Part shown: positions 34,372-44,224 of the stretch, piece after piece
How positions within the stretch are numbered: position 1 is the first letter of the stretch
Layout of the letters: each line of letters starts with the position of its first letter
Assembly: GCA_964616825.1 (NCBI GenBank)
Contig: CAZTSX010000007.1
Location: forward strand, 1 to 64,000
Length of the DNA stretch: 64,000 nucleotides
Reading direction: 5' to 3'
Source of the DNA: QYOJ01 sp964616825
GTDB lineage: Bacteria; Bacteroidota; Bacteroidia; Bacteroidales; FEN-979
Position numbers and translations under genes: made by a program
The notes under the pieces: model-generated
What the model saw: only the letters and a program-made list of their open reading frames with translations
Database searches by the model: none
What the model was told of the DNA's origin: nothing

Positions 34372-34427
34372 GATTGAAGACTGAAAATTGCAGACTGAAG
34401 ATTGCAGACTGTAGATTGAAAATTACC
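34372..34427. repeat. 7-bp-period tandem repeat
   Basis: Eight heptamers: gattgaa, gactgaa, aattgca, gactgaa, gattgca, gactgta, gattgaa, aattacc. They fill the space between the restriction-modification gene and the deacetylase and reach the deacetylase stop codon. Confidence 0.85.
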
Positions 34428-35052
34428 GGCCTTCCAAACCTTTGAATTTATATCCCTTCTCCAGAAAATAGTCCAGAAAACGGGGAAGGGCGTAGAGCAC
34501 TTTTTCGATCGCTTTAACGCTATCGTGAAATACCACAATGGAACCCGGAAGCGTTTTTTTGATTACGATATCGAGGCATTTCTCCGGAGTGACTCTGCGG
34601 TGATAATCCTTCGCCAGCACGCTCCACATTACAAAGAGGTATTTGTTTCGTAACAGGTAATATTGGGAAGGAGTAAACCGTCCATGAGGCGGCCGGAACA
34701 ATGTTGTCTGAAAATACTCTTCGCATCTTGTCACATCCTCGTAATAGCTGGCGGGAGCTGTCTTCCAGCCATTCAAATGATGAAATGTATGATTACCGAT
34801 AGCATGACCTCCCTGCCTGACCAGTTCGAACACCTCCGGGTGTTTCATAACGTTGTGCCCGACACAGAAAAAGGTAGCCCTCACGCCTTTTTCCCGGAGT
34901 ATATCCAGAATCGCCAATGTTGCCTCAGGATTCGGCCCGTCGTCGAAGGTGAGATGAATTTCGTTCTCCGGGGAGAGCATATTGCAGATCAGGTGTTGTC
35001 TGCTGAAGAGCCTGAAAATGAAAGGCGTTTTGATATGGTTAACACTCGTCAA
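34423..35052 (-). CDS. polysaccharide deacetylase (NodB domain)
   Basis: A 209-residue carbohydrate esterase family 4 protein removing N-acetyl groups from a polymer such as peptidoglycan. Motifs are LTFDDGPNPEAT (metal and catalytic Asp), IGNHTFHHLNGW (His ligands), RPPHGRFTPSQ and GSIVVFHDSVKA. No clear signal peptide, though residues 10-24 are mildly hydrophobic. It starts at ATG 35052, overlapping the stop of the upstream DUF2723 gene by 4 bp (ATGA-type junction), so the two are probably co-transcribed. Confidence 0.92.
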   Translation of the reverse strand: MTSVNHIKTPFIFRLFSRQHLICNMLSPENEIHLTFDDGPNPEATLAILDILREKGVRATFFCVGHNVMKHPEVFELVRQGGHAIGNHTFHHLNGWKTAPASYYEDVTRCEEYFQTTLFRPPHGRFTPSQYYLLRNKYLFVMWSVLAKDYHRRVTPEKCLDIVIKKTLPGSIVVFHDSVKAIEKVLYALPRFLDYFLEKGYKFKGLEGR

Positions 35053-38000
35053 GGTTTGTAGACTTTACGCATGTAAATGTCGTAGTATTTGTTCATCGTA
35101 CTGTCAGCAGCGTTAGCCAGATCAACCTGTTTTGTTTGGTGTGCAGCCTGTGATACCTTATTCATGGTAAATAAAGCTTCCTGTATGCTCATATCCAGAT
35201 CGGGCAGGTCTTTATCAGGGAATGAGAAATAGTAACTCAGTTCATTCATTTTATAGCGGCTAAGCTGCTCCATGATCTCAATCCCCTGTGCGGTATCTCC
35301 AAGCGCCAGATAACCTTCTGCCAACGGCAACACAAAGTAATCGTATGGGATCTTGCTGTCAGGCATTTTCTCGAGGGAGAGATCCATCACTACCCGTGCC
35401 GAATCCATTTTCCCTTCCTGGATCAGGGCTGTGGCCAACCTACTCATCAGGTTGCGGATATTCATAATCATCCGGGCATTGTCATCATCCAAACTGACTC
35501 CCGGCTTCTCCATATTTCCCCATTCAAATTGATTGACTACATGATCGTACATCGCTACGGTATTTATCTCACCAATCTGACTGTCACTTGAAGGAACAGC
35601 CTTCACAGGCAACAGCCTGTAGGCTAATCCCTCCAGAAAAAAATGATTCTCCAGTCCTAGATAGGTGGTCGGGCCTGTTGTCATGACAAAATAAACAGGA
35701 CGCTCCCAGTTGTTGGTAGCCAGCAGATCGAGTATCATCAGGTTGTTTTTCTGTATCGCTGTCCGGTTGATGGTCCAGCGAATCGTGTCCATACGTCCTG
35801 CCAGGTTTTCCGGGATCAATCCTTCGTTGACCATTTTGGCCGAATCGTAGGTCACCATAAACATCTTTGTCGGAAAATAGTCTATGGTTCCAACCTGGGT
35901 CTTCGTTTTAAGCCTATCTTCGTTGGTGTTAATCACCTCAAGAACATCTTTCACATCTATATATATGCCCTTAAGCTTCGGATCCTCCACCAGGTATGTG
36001 ATGTCATGATTTCCGGAACGATATTTATCCTTGGTCAATGAAAACGGGACCGGTTCTGAGTCGTAAGCCTTTCGTTTCATCTGATCGATATACCATGATG
36101 TGTTCAGCAGGCTCAGGTTCACGACCCGCACATCTGTTCGAATCTCTTCTACCTCCTGTGCATACCATAGCGGAAATGTATCGTTATCTCCATTGGCAAA
36201 TAGAATGGCGTTGGGCTCGCATGAATTCAGGTAGTTGATAGCAATAGCCAGGCCTGTATACCGACCCGACCGGTCGTGATCATCCCATCCCTGTTGAGCC
36301 ATAATTCCAGGTACGAGGATCAGGGAAGCCAATGTAACGGCAATTGCTGATGCTTTCATGTTCACTCTCTTCGACAACCACTCCGTCAAACCTACTACAC
36401 CCAGACCTATCCAGAATGCAAAGGCATAAAAAGAGGCAGCATAGGCATAATCCCTCTCCCTGGGCTGAGGTGCATACTGGTTGAGATAAAAGACTATCGC
36501 CAGGCCAGTCATAAGGAAGAGAAGACCGATCACAACGGCGCTTTTATAATCTTTCCGGATGGTGAAATAGAGGCCTATCAACCCCAGTATCAGAGGAAGA
36601 AAATAGAATTTATTGTCTGCATTGCTCTTCAAGCTGTCAGGAACATCCAGTGAACCCAATTTCCATCGGTCGAAAAAGGGAATCCCGCTTTTCCAGTTAC
36701 CATTGACCTTATTGCCAAAACCCTGAACATCGTTTTGTCGTCCCGCGAAATTCCACATAAAATACCGGAAGTACATATGCACAACCTGATAGTCCCAGAA
36801 AAACCTGAGGTTCTCTTTAAAAGTAGGCCTGTATAGAGTCTCTTTCTGATCTCGTGTATTAACCTGAATAGGGATCCCTTTAATCTTTGCCCACCGCTTG
36901 TAGTGTTCCTCATACCTGGGTTCCATGTTGGCCCACATACGGGGAAAGATGGTAGTAAACCGTTCATCGTAAACAGGGATTGTCCCTTTTCGCTCATCGA
37001 TAACCACATATTTCCCAGTGGCCCTGTCTTTTGCATAGACAGGATTTCCATCTTCACGATCGACTACCGGCGCATTGAAGAACTGTCCTTTTACCAGTGG
37101 CCAGTCACCGTATTGCTCCCGGTTGAGATAGGTAAGAAGGTACATGGCATTTTCAGGATTGTTTTCGTCAATTGGAGGATCGGCATTGCTACGGATTACC
37201 AACAGGAAGAAAGAGGAATAACCGATCAGGATAAACGTNNNNNNNNNNNNNNNNNNNNNNNNNNNNNNNNNNNNNNNNNNNNNNNNNNNNNNNNNNNNNN
37301 NNNNNNNNNNNNNNNNNNNNNNNNNNNNNNNNNNNNNNCATTGCTACGGATTACCAACAGGAAGAAAGAGGAATAACCGATCAGGATAAACGTGAAAGCG
37401 AGCATGATCGCATTTAATACAGGTTTTAGCTTCTTCCGTGTATAGATCAACGCCCAAACAATGAATCCAATCAGCAGAATGAAATAGATAATTGAGCCGA
37501 TATTGAATGGTAGTCCTATTCCATTTACAAAGAGGAGTTCGAACCATCCTGCCAGTTTCACAATGAATGGAATGATGATATACATTACAGCTGCCAGGAT
37601 AATGATAGATACACCAAATGCGAAAAGGATCCCTTTCCAATTTGGGTTGGGATATTTCTTGAAATAATAGACAAGAGTGATCGCGGGAATTGCGAGGAGA
37701 TTCAACATATGCACACCGATAGATAGTCCCATCAGGTATGCGATCAGGATCAGCCAACGATATGCATGCCGTTCGTCTGCATTTTCTTCCCATTTCAGGA
37801 TAGCCCAGAATACCACTGCCGTAAAGAAGGATGACATCGCATACACTTCTCCCTCCACAGCAGAAAACCAAAAGGAGTCAGTAAACGTATACGCCAGGGA
37901 ACCGACCAATCCTGCTCCCAATATCGTGAACATCTTCCCTTCATTCATCTCTTCTCCATTTCGCAGAACGATCTTTTTCGCTATCATCGTAATCGACCAG

Positions 38001-38284
38001 AACAGAAAGAGGATGGTGAAACTACTCGACAAAGCCGACATGGTATTTACCATTCTGGCTACCAGAGCGGTATCACCCATTGCAAACAAGGAAAAGAACC
38101 TCCCTAACATCTGGAAAAGCGGTGCACCTGGAGGGTGTCCTACTTCCAGCTTATAGGCAGTAGCGATATACTCACCACAATCCCAGAAACTCATGGTAGG
38201 CTCTGAGGTGATGATAAAAACGATGGAAGCGATCAGGAAGACCCCCCATCCGAGGAGGGTATTCAGGCGATTATAGTTCTTCAT
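35049..38284 (-). CDS. DUF2723 multi-pass membrane protein, split by an artificial gap
   Basis: N-terminal signature TMSFWDCGEYIATAYKLEVGHPPGAPLF with about ten membrane segments in the first 330 residues (GT-C-like fold, related to protein O-mannosyltransferases), and more around 445-560 of the joined protein. The soluble C-terminal half has TPR-like helices. The 100-N run at 37239-37338 is flanked by the same 55 bp on both sides (37184-37238 and 37339-37393). Removing the N run and one copy gives a single open frame of 1026 residues, reading GYSSFFLLVIRSNADPPIDE across the join. The role is probably glycan transfer at the membrane, not proven. Confidence 0.9.
37184..37393. other. scaffold gap with duplicated 55-bp contig ends
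   Basis: Positions 37184-37238 and 37339-37393 are identical over 55 bp and flank exactly 100 N. This is an unmerged k-mer-length contig overlap, not a biological direct repeat. Confidence 0.93.
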
Positions 38285-38306
38285 GAATCATGGAATTGAA
38301 GGAGGG

Positions 38307-38314
38307 CAAATATA
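38307..38314 (-). promoter_or_regulatory. -7 box candidate for the DUF2723 gene
   Basis: CAAATATA on the + strand (TATATTTG on minus) matches TAnnTTTG 23 bp before the gene start. It is back to back with the gpmA promoter. Confidence 0.5.
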
Positions 38315-38335
38315 GTATAATCTGTTCAATTTTCT

Positions 38336-38343
38336 TATTTTTG
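38336..38343 (+). promoter_or_regulatory. -7 box candidate for gpmA
   Basis: TATTTTTG matches TAnnTTTG, giving a predicted transcript start near 38350. That is only 7 nt before ATG 38357 but 19 nt before ATG 38369. Confidence 0.5.
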
Positions 38344-38356
38344 ACAACTTAAAGCG

Positions 38357-39115
38357 ATGTCAGCCACGATGTATAAACTTGTTTTGATCAGACACGGCGA
38401 GAGCCTGTGGAATAAGGAGAACCGCTTTACCGGATGGACCGATGTCGACCTGTCAGAGCGAGGAATTAAGGAAGCTATTGAGGCAGGGATCACACTGAAA
38501 GAGGAAGGATTCGAATTCAAGATGGCCTATACTTCTTATCTCACCCGGGCCATCCGAACCCTTGATCTGGTACTTGATCAAATGGATCTGTTATGGATTC
38601 CTGTATATAAATCATGGCGCTTGAATGAGAAGCACTACGGGACACTTCAGGGATTAAATAAAGCCGAAACGGCAGAAGAGTACGGAGATGAGCAGGTTCA
38701 CATCTGGCGTAGAAGTTATGATGTTCCTCCACCTCCACTTGCTGATGATGATCCTCGTCACCCCCGGTTCGACCATCGCTACCGTGACTTGGCTCCTACT
38801 GAGATCCCGGCAACAGAAGCCTTAAAACAAACCGTGGAGCGAATTGTTCCATATTGGAAAAGTCATATCAGGAAGAGCCTGAAGGAACACGGCGAAATTG
38901 TTGTTTCAGCACACGGAAACAGCCTGAGGGGTATTGTAAAATACCTTAAAGATATTTCTGATGAAGAGATCCCGACAGTGAATATCCCTACCGGAATCCC
39001 TTACATTTTTGAATTTGATCAGGGTATGAACCTGAAGAAAGATTATTACATTGGTGATCCGGAAGTCATTGAGAAGCTGATGCTGGAGGTAGCAAATCAA
39101 GCGAAGAAGAAATGA
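38357..39115 (+). CDS. gpmA: 2,3-bisphosphoglycerate-dependent phosphoglycerate mutase
   Basis: A 252-residue dPGM interconverting 3- and 2-phosphoglycerate in glycolysis. Phosphohistidine motif LVLIRHGESLWNKENRFTGW, SYLTRAIRTLDL, RLNEKHYGTLQGLNKAE and the second catalytic His in VVSAHGNSLRGIVKYL are all present. The start is ATG 38357, or ATG 38369 (MYKLVLIRHG), which fits the promoter better. It overlaps the next gene by 4 bp (ATGA), so translation is probably coupled. Confidence 0.95.
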   Translation: MSATMYKLVLIRHGESLWNKENRFTGWTDVDLSERGIKEAIEAGITLKEEGFEFKMAYTSYLTRAIRTLDLVLDQMDLLWIPVYKSWRLNEKHYGTLQGLNKAETAEEYGDEQVHIWRRSYDVPPPPLADDDPRHPRFDHRYRDLAPTEIPATEALKQTVERIVPYWKSHIRKSLKEHGEIVVSAHGNSLRGIVKYLKDISDEEIPTVNIPTGIPYIFEFDQGMNLKKDYYIGDPEVIEKLMLEVANQAKKK

Positions 39116-39828
39116 AAAAGCAGTGGGTGATCCCTGATATACATGGATGTGTTAATACGCTAACGTGTTTGGTGGAGGAGTTGATCCGGCCTGCCCGGTA
39201 TGACGAAATCTATCTGCTTGGCGACTACATTGATCGGGGGCCTGATTCAAAAGGGGTGATCGATTATGTCCGTGGCCTGCAAAAGGATGAATATACCATT
39301 ACGGTATTGAAAGGGAATCATGAAGATTTCATGGTGGAGCTATACGATGCGGAGGTAAATGCCAGAACCTCCTGGCTGTTTAATTTCACCAAACGGAAGC
39401 GAAAAGCGTGGAATGCTATTGGGGGAAAAAATACGCTACGCAGTTTTGGTGTTAATCACCTCAAGGATGTCCCACCCGACTATATTGAATGGATGCGGAA
39501 TCTGGAGTACTTTGTGGAGCTCGATAACTTCGTACTTGTCCATGCAGGACTCAATTTCAAGAAAGAGGATCCCTATGAAGACAAACATGCAATGTTGTGG
39601 TTTCGCGATTACGAGATCATTCCGGAGAAGATCGGCAACCGCAGGATCATCCACGGTCATGTACCGGTTAATATGGAGTTGATCACGCTGGCTGTGAAAA
39701 ATAACTTTTACAAGTTCATCGACATTGACAATGGAACTTACATCCAGGGACGAAGCGGTTTTGGTAACCTTGTGGCGCTGGAGTTAACAGAGATGGAGGT
39801 TGTGATACAGGATAACAGGGATTACTAA
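39112..39828 (+). CDS. PPP-family metallophosphoesterase / serine-threonine phosphatase-like
   Basis: A 238-residue calcineurin-like phosphatase with the full metal signature: IPDIHGCVNTL, LLGDYIDRGPDSKG, LKGNHEDFM, VHAGLNF and IHGHVPV. Substrate (phosphoprotein or dinucleotide) cannot be told from sequence. It is coupled to gpmA by a 4-bp overlap and overlaps the convergent PurF-like gene by 4 bp. Confidence 0.92.
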   Translation: MKKQWVIPDIHGCVNTLTCLVEELIRPARYDEIYLLGDYIDRGPDSKGVIDYVRGLQKDEYTITVLKGNHEDFMVELYDAEVNARTSWLFNFTKRKRKAWNAIGGKNTLRSFGVNHLKDVPPDYIEWMRNLEYFVELDNFVLVHAGLNFKKEDPYEDKHAMLWFRDYEIIPEKIGNRRIIHGHVPVNMELITLAVKNNFYKFIDIDNGTYIQGRSGFGNLVALELTEMEVVIQDNRDY

Positions 39829-41225
39829 AAATAGGAGCTCCCATCCCAGCAGTGTGTACAGACTTTCTCTTTTGGTAATCCGATGGCTTCTACCAGGTCA
39901 TTCAGGTGCTGGTATTGCAATGTGGTTAGTCCCAGTCGCTGGCGGATTTTTTCGATCATCGCCTCATACCGGTCGGTTCCGGGCGTTGCGTATTCATCCA
40001 GGTGCTCTTCCCCTTCACCCAGTTCGTGGATAGCTCTCCGGCCGGCCAGGTCGAGGGTGGTACGGGATGTGGAGAAGTTGAGAAATTCACAGGGGTAGAT
40101 CAGGGTCGGGCAGGCCGGCCGGATATGCAGCTCTTTTGCTCCACACTGGAAGAGAGCTTTCACATTATCCTTAAACTGGGTACCGCGAACGATCGAATCG
40201 TCGCAAAAAACGATCCGTTGTCCATTGATCAAATCTTGTACCGGGATTAGCTTCATCTTGGCCACCAGATCGCGCATCTCCTGGTTCTGAGGCATGAAAC
40301 TTCTCGGCCATGTGGGGGTATATTTCACGTAAGGCCGCTTATACGGAATCTTCTTCTCATTGGAATAACCAATGGCATGTGCAATACCGGAATCGGGGAT
40401 TCCGGCAACAAAATCGATCTCCACTTTATCCCTTCGTGCCAAGGCTGCTCCGCATCGATACCGGCAAGCTTCCACATTGATTCCTTCATAACATGAACTC
40501 GGATAACCATAATAAACCCAGAGAAAAGCACAAATCTGCATCTTTTCATTGGGCTGTTTACGTTGCTCAAATCCGTCAGCCGTGATAAACAGGATTTCTC
40601 CAGGCCCAATATCCTGAACTATCTCAAATCCGAGGTTATCGAATGAGGTGTTCTCTGAACTTACTGCGTATGCTCCCTCTTTCTTCCCCAAAATGATAGG
40701 GGTGCGTCCCAATTTGTCCCGAGCCGCATAGATCCCTTTACCAGTCAACAACAACATTGAACAAGAGCCTTGCACCTTATCGTATACATTTTCAATCCCT
40801 TTTTCGAAGGATTCCTCTTCATTGATCAGCATAGCGATTAACTCGGAAGGGCTCGTTCCATTCGAACCTGTCTCAGAGAAGTAGTGATGGCGACTGAGAG
40901 CCCGCTCCGTCAACTCTTCGATGTTGTTGATTTTACTGACGGTCACGATTGCAAATTCACCCAGGTGCGATCGGATAATGATCGGCTGCGATTCTGTATC
41001 ACTGATCACACCGATGCCACTGTTTCCCTTAAAACCGGGGAGATCCGTCTCAAATTTGGTTCGAAAATATGAGTTCTCGATGTTATGAATCACTTTTTTA
41101 AAACTGCTACCGTTGAACACAGTCATCCCACCCCGCCGGGTTCCGAGATGAGAATTATAATCAGTACCGTAAAAGAGATCGCTCACGCAATCAGTAGTGG
41201 AGATGGTTCCAAATATTCCGCCCAT
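39825..41225 (-). CDS. PurF-like amidophosphoribosyltransferase lacking the catalytic Cys2
   Basis: A 466-residue protein with an N-terminal Ntn/GATase-II fold (about 1-230) and a phosphoribosyltransferase domain (about 250-440; PRPP motif RIVFCDDSIVRGTQ). The chain begins MGGIFGTISTTD: residue 2 is Gly where glutamine amidotransferases have the nucleophile Cys, so glutaminase activity should be absent. RRGGM and YAVSSENTSF are still PurF-like, and the C terminus has CTHCWDGSSYF. From memory this Gly2 form is widespread in Bacteroidota. It could use free ammonia or have another role, and a normal purF may exist elsewhere in the genome. Confidence 0.88.
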   Translation of the reverse strand: MGGIFGTISTTDCVSDLFYGTDYNSHLGTRRGGMTVFNGSSFKKVIHNIENSYFRTKFETDLPGFKGNSGIGVISDTESQPIIIRSHLGEFAIVTVSKINNIEELTERALSRHHYFSETGSNGTSPSELIAMLINEEESFEKGIENVYDKVQGSCSMLLLTGKGIYAARDKLGRTPIILGKKEGAYAVSSENTSFDNLGFEIVQDIGPGEILFITADGFEQRKQPNEKMQICAFLWVYYGYPSSCYEGINVEACRYRCGAALARRDKVEIDFVAGIPDSGIAHAIGYSNEKKIPYKRPYVKYTPTWPRSFMPQNQEMRDLVAKMKLIPVQDLINGQRIVFCDDSIVRGTQFKDNVKALFQCGAKELHIRPACPTLIYPCEFLNFSTSRTTLDLAGRRAIHELGEGEEHLDEYATPGTDRYEAMIEKIRQRLGLTTLQYQHLNDLVEAIGLPKEKVCTHCWDGSSYF

Positions 41226-41412
41226 GTAAGTTTATTATTTAGAATTATACTTGTTTCCTAATTCATGGTGATGTGGTGACATGGTGATATGGTGAGTTGG
41301 TGAGTAAGAGATTCAGAAATAACTCACTCGTTTGACGATTCACGATTCGCAGAAGTAAAACTACAACAAACAGAAAAGAATAGAATGGAATGTTGACAAC
41401 TTTGGAAAAGTT

Positions 41413-41450
41413 AAGATATAACCTTTTAGATATAACCCGGATTAATAGGG
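41413..41450 (+). promoter_or_regulatory. shared leader-like element, copy D
   Basis: AAGATATAACCTTTT, then a short spacer containing TATAAC, then CCCGGATTAATAGGG. This is the same order and spacing of blocks as in copies A-C. A short ORF of 12 codons starts 9 bp after it. Confidence 0.45.
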
Positions 41451-41472
41451 AAACACTCATGAAAATAAGTTG

Positions 41473-41480
41473 TATCTTTG
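41473..41480 (+). promoter_or_regulatory. -7 box of the heparinase-like gene
   Basis: TATCTTTG matches TAnnTTTG, with transcription predicted near 41487. This supports the TTG start codon at 41509. Confidence 0.55.
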
Positions 41481-41508
41481 CAAAAGAAAGTCGTTAATAT
41501 ACAGCTAG

Positions 41509-44178
41509 TTGAGATACAGAATCCTGATAACAATTCTTTTTTGTCTTAGTTCCATGACAGGATTCTCCCAGGGTTCATGGAATCCGGCCGGAGCTGATCC
41601 CTCTTTTCCCCGAACCTTGCTTGATACCACTCAGATCGGCACGATCAGAAATACCCTGTCGGATACGAAGATTTATGATCTCTATCAGCTGGTATGGGAC
41701 AACGCCAATAGCGATATTCCAGCAGGAAACACTACCAATGGCGAACGGGGCACGCGGGCACTGATCGCCAAAGAGGCAGCTTTTGTGGCACTCATGGATA
41801 GCAAACCTGTATTTGGAAATATCATTCCGTTAACTATTCAGGAGCGCGAACAGCTTAAGGTGAAGAGCAAACAATTGCTTGAGGAGATCAATACAGCAGT
41901 TGGTTTTCAGTCGGGATGGATCTTTTACCAAGAGTGGCAAAACCGTTCGAAGGAGCTGATCAACTATTTAATTGCGTATGATCTTTTACAAGCTACCGAT
42001 TCCACAGTCTTCAGTCTGCAGTCTGCAAAAGATTCGTTGATTACATTCACCGCCCATCTCTATCACCGGGCAATGGCGACATATACGGTTTATTTCTGGC
42101 ATTTTAAATTCTTCGAATTTCAGTTCAACAATCATAGCATCATGACAGCTTCTGCACTTGGACTGGCTGCTATCTTATTCAATGATTACGAAAATCCTGA
42201 TCCCGACTACCAGCCACAAAACTGGATCGATGCCGGGTTATGGAACCTCGACAACACGCTCTTTCGTGAAAACGGCATCTATCCAAGATGTTCTGAACCG
42301 GATACGATTGCCGGATATGCTGAAGGGCCCGGCTATTTTGAATACGGTTTTGAGAATGCGTTCCCCTTTATCCGCGCTTTCTGGAATTTTCTCCCTGACG
42401 GGTACTATTCGATGACGTTTAATGCCGTAACCCGCGATATTCGAAATCCCTGGTATGACCCCAATTATGATAACCTGTATGAGTGGATGAACCTCATCCG
42501 GATGCCTGATGGTAGCTCACCGGCTATTCATGATAGTCCGATCGGCTTCGGGACCAGCATCACTTCTTTGTCCGGAAAAAGTCGTTTTAACATTCCAAAC
42601 CTCTCCTATCCGCCAACCGATGCCATGTGGCGCACCCAATATATTGCTTCGAACGTGCCGGAAGGCTCTTTTTCAGACACGCTGTTCAGAGCCCTCCCTG
42701 AAGCCGGCTCGGTAATTTTTCGCTCCTCCCACGATCGGGACGCAGTTTTCATGCACTTCATCGGAAAACATGACATTCCGCTTAGTGGTGCGAAAGCCCA
42801 TCACCAGGGAGATGCCAGCAGTTTCTCAATCATGGCAAACGGCGAACTGCTGGCTGTTGATCCCGGATATTCCGGTTACCAGGAGTCGTTTGCCATTAAC
42901 CAGGCATCTAACCACAGTCTTGTATTGATCAATGGTTCAGGTCCCTTGCCACCCATCGGAGAATTTGTTAGCGTTGAAACCAACACCTGCTGGATCGAAA
43001 ATTTCTTCAACACCCCACTGCTGGATTATGGGGAAGTACGAACCGCATACTTTGACGCTGATATCATCCGGAAAAACCTGTTTGTACGGGATCGCTATTT
43101 CATCCTCTCCGATTTCCTCTCCTCCCCCGACCTGAATACCTATACCTTCCAGGTACAGGGAAACGGACTGATCGGAGGAACTCCCGGGACTCCGGAAGGA
43201 GTTTTTACGCCCGATTTCACTAACCATCAGGGTATCTATTCCAGGGATTCGACACAATTACTCGTCCATACGACTGTTACCGATGGTGCTGATAGCTATA
43301 CCTATACAATGGATAGCCTGGCCACAGGCACCAGCCAGTACCGTCATTACAGCAAAATGCTGGTCCGGAAAGACAGTGTGGAAAACACACAATTCCTCTC
43401 CGTCCTGTTCCCGTTTAAACAAACAGAACCCGATGTAGTTACACTGCAAACACAACCGGGAATCAATGCGATCATGATTGAAGATGGGAATAATCAAGAC
43501 CTGGCCTTCACACAGGAAGACTCCTCGCTTGTGGAGATCCCGTTGAGTATCAGCGGATTTCAAAACAATATTAAAGGCAATGGAGCAATGAATTTCATCT
43601 CTTTTTACACGAACTCCTTTCACTCGCTTTTTCTGGAGCATGGAGATTCAATGATAGTCGGGAGTCATCTCTATATAAAAGCAGATCACCTTATTGATGT
43701 TGCATATCAGCACACAAATGATCTGCTGCATCAGGGATATGTGAGTGATGCCGGATGGGTCGGATTCAGGACTGCTACCCCAGGGCATTTCATCCCTACT
43801 TCAGGAAACATTATCACATATACTTATGATTTCGATAATTCGCTCCTCATGGTGCTGTTTGGCGGACCGTCGAATTTCATTCTTGAATACTCTACTGGTG
43901 AAGGTGATCGCCCTGGAGAGAATCAGAACGATGAGATCCTCATCAAGAAGCTTGGAAATGGAAACTATGAGATGGTCATCAACAGTGATCGTTCAGAAGA
44001 TGGGTTGATATCCATCTACGCTGTTTCCGGAAAGAATGTGTTGACAAGAAACGTTCATCTGTATCCCGGATCCAACAGCTACAGGTTTGATCTTTTCCGG
44101 TTTTCTGATGGACTCTACTTGATTTCCATAGCTTCTGACGCAAAGCAATTCTCAACAAAACTTATCCACAACAACTAA
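41509..44178 (+). CDS. secreted heparinase II/III-like lyase with T9SS sorting domain
   Basis: An 889-residue exported polysaccharide-lyase-like protein. The signal peptide (1-20, ending GFSQ) directly follows the TTG start at 41509. An alpha/alpha-toroid region (about 60-400) contains YAEGPGYFEYGFENAFPFI. The heparinase II/III beta-sandwich (about 410-720) has the catalytic-type SGAKAHHQGDASSFSIMANG and LLAVDPGYSGY. The last 75 residues (NYEMVINSDRSEDGLISIY ... DGLYLISI) form a type A Por/T9SS sorting domain, so the enzyme is probably released or surface-bound through the type IX system. A four-unit heptamer repeat (42004-42031) encodes VFSLQSAKD. The substrate is unknown. Confidence 0.88.
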   Translation: MRYRILITILFCLSSMTGFSQGSWNPAGADPSFPRTLLDTTQIGTIRNTLSDTKIYDLYQLVWDNANSDIPAGNTTNGERGTRALIAKEAAFVALMDSKPVFGNIIPLTIQEREQLKVKSKQLLEEINTAVGFQSGWIFYQEWQNRSKELINYLIAYDLLQATDSTVFSLQSAKDSLITFTAHLYHRAMATYTVYFWHFKFFEFQFNNHSIMTASALGLAAILFNDYENPDPDYQPQNWIDAGLWNLDNTLFRENGIYPRCSEPDTIAGYAEGPGYFEYGFENAFPFIRAFWNFLPDGYYSMTFNAVTRDIRNPWYDPNYDNLYEWMNLIRMPDGSSPAIHDSPIGFGTSITSLSGKSRFNIPNLSYPPTDAMWRTQYIASNVPEGSFSDTLFRALPEAGSVIFRSSHDRDAVFMHFIGKHDIPLSGAKAHHQGDASSFSIMANGELLAVDPGYSGYQESFAINQASNHSLVLINGSGPLPPIGEFVSVETNTCWIENFFNTPLLDYGEVRTAYFDADIIRKNLFVRDRYFILSDFLSSPDLNTYTFQVQGNGLIGGTPGTPEGVFTPDFTNHQGIYSRDSTQLLVHTTVTDGADSYTYTMDSLATGTSQYRHYSKMLVRKDSVENTQFLSVLFPFKQTEPDVVTLQTQPGINAIMIEDGNNQDLAFTQEDSSLVEIPLSISGFQNNIKGNGAMNFISFYTNSFHSLFLEHGDSMIVGSHLYIKADHLIDVAYQHTNDLLHQGYVSDAGWVGFRTATPGHFIPTSGNIITYTYDFDNSLLMVLFGGPSNFILEYSTGEGDRPGENQNDEILIKKLGNGNYEMVINSDRSEDGLISIYAVSGKNVLTRNVHLYPGSNSYRFDLFRFSDGLYLISIASDAKQFSTKLIHNN
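42004..42031. repeat. 7-bp repeat inside the heparinase-like gene
   Basis: Heptamers acagtct, tcagtct, gcagtct, gcaaaag. The encoded SLQSA also occurs in the repeat-encoded insertion of HutU (HSLQSAV). Confidence 0.65.
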
Positions 44179-44224
44179 CGAATCTGAAAACTGACATAGT
44201 CTATCATCTGGTTCGTGAAGCAGC

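Larger units (their letters stand above)
41226..41508. other. intergenic region with repeat, leader-like element and promoter
   Basis: From left to right: an 8-bp-period repeat (41264-41303: catggtga, tgtggtga, catggtga, tatggtga, gttggtga), copy D of the shared leader-like element (41413-41450), a 12-codon ORF (ATG 41459) and a -7 box TATCTTTG (41473-41480). Confidence 0.6.

Noticed and set aside
37184..37393. Direct repeat marking an integration site
   Set aside because: The 55-bp copies sit exactly at contig ends around 100 N and inside one gene; assembly overlap explains them fully.
41459..41497. 12-codon leader peptide before the heparinase gene
   Set aside because: A good -7 box (41473-41480) lies inside it, so it is probably not on the main transcript; no attenuator-like codons or hairpin were seen.
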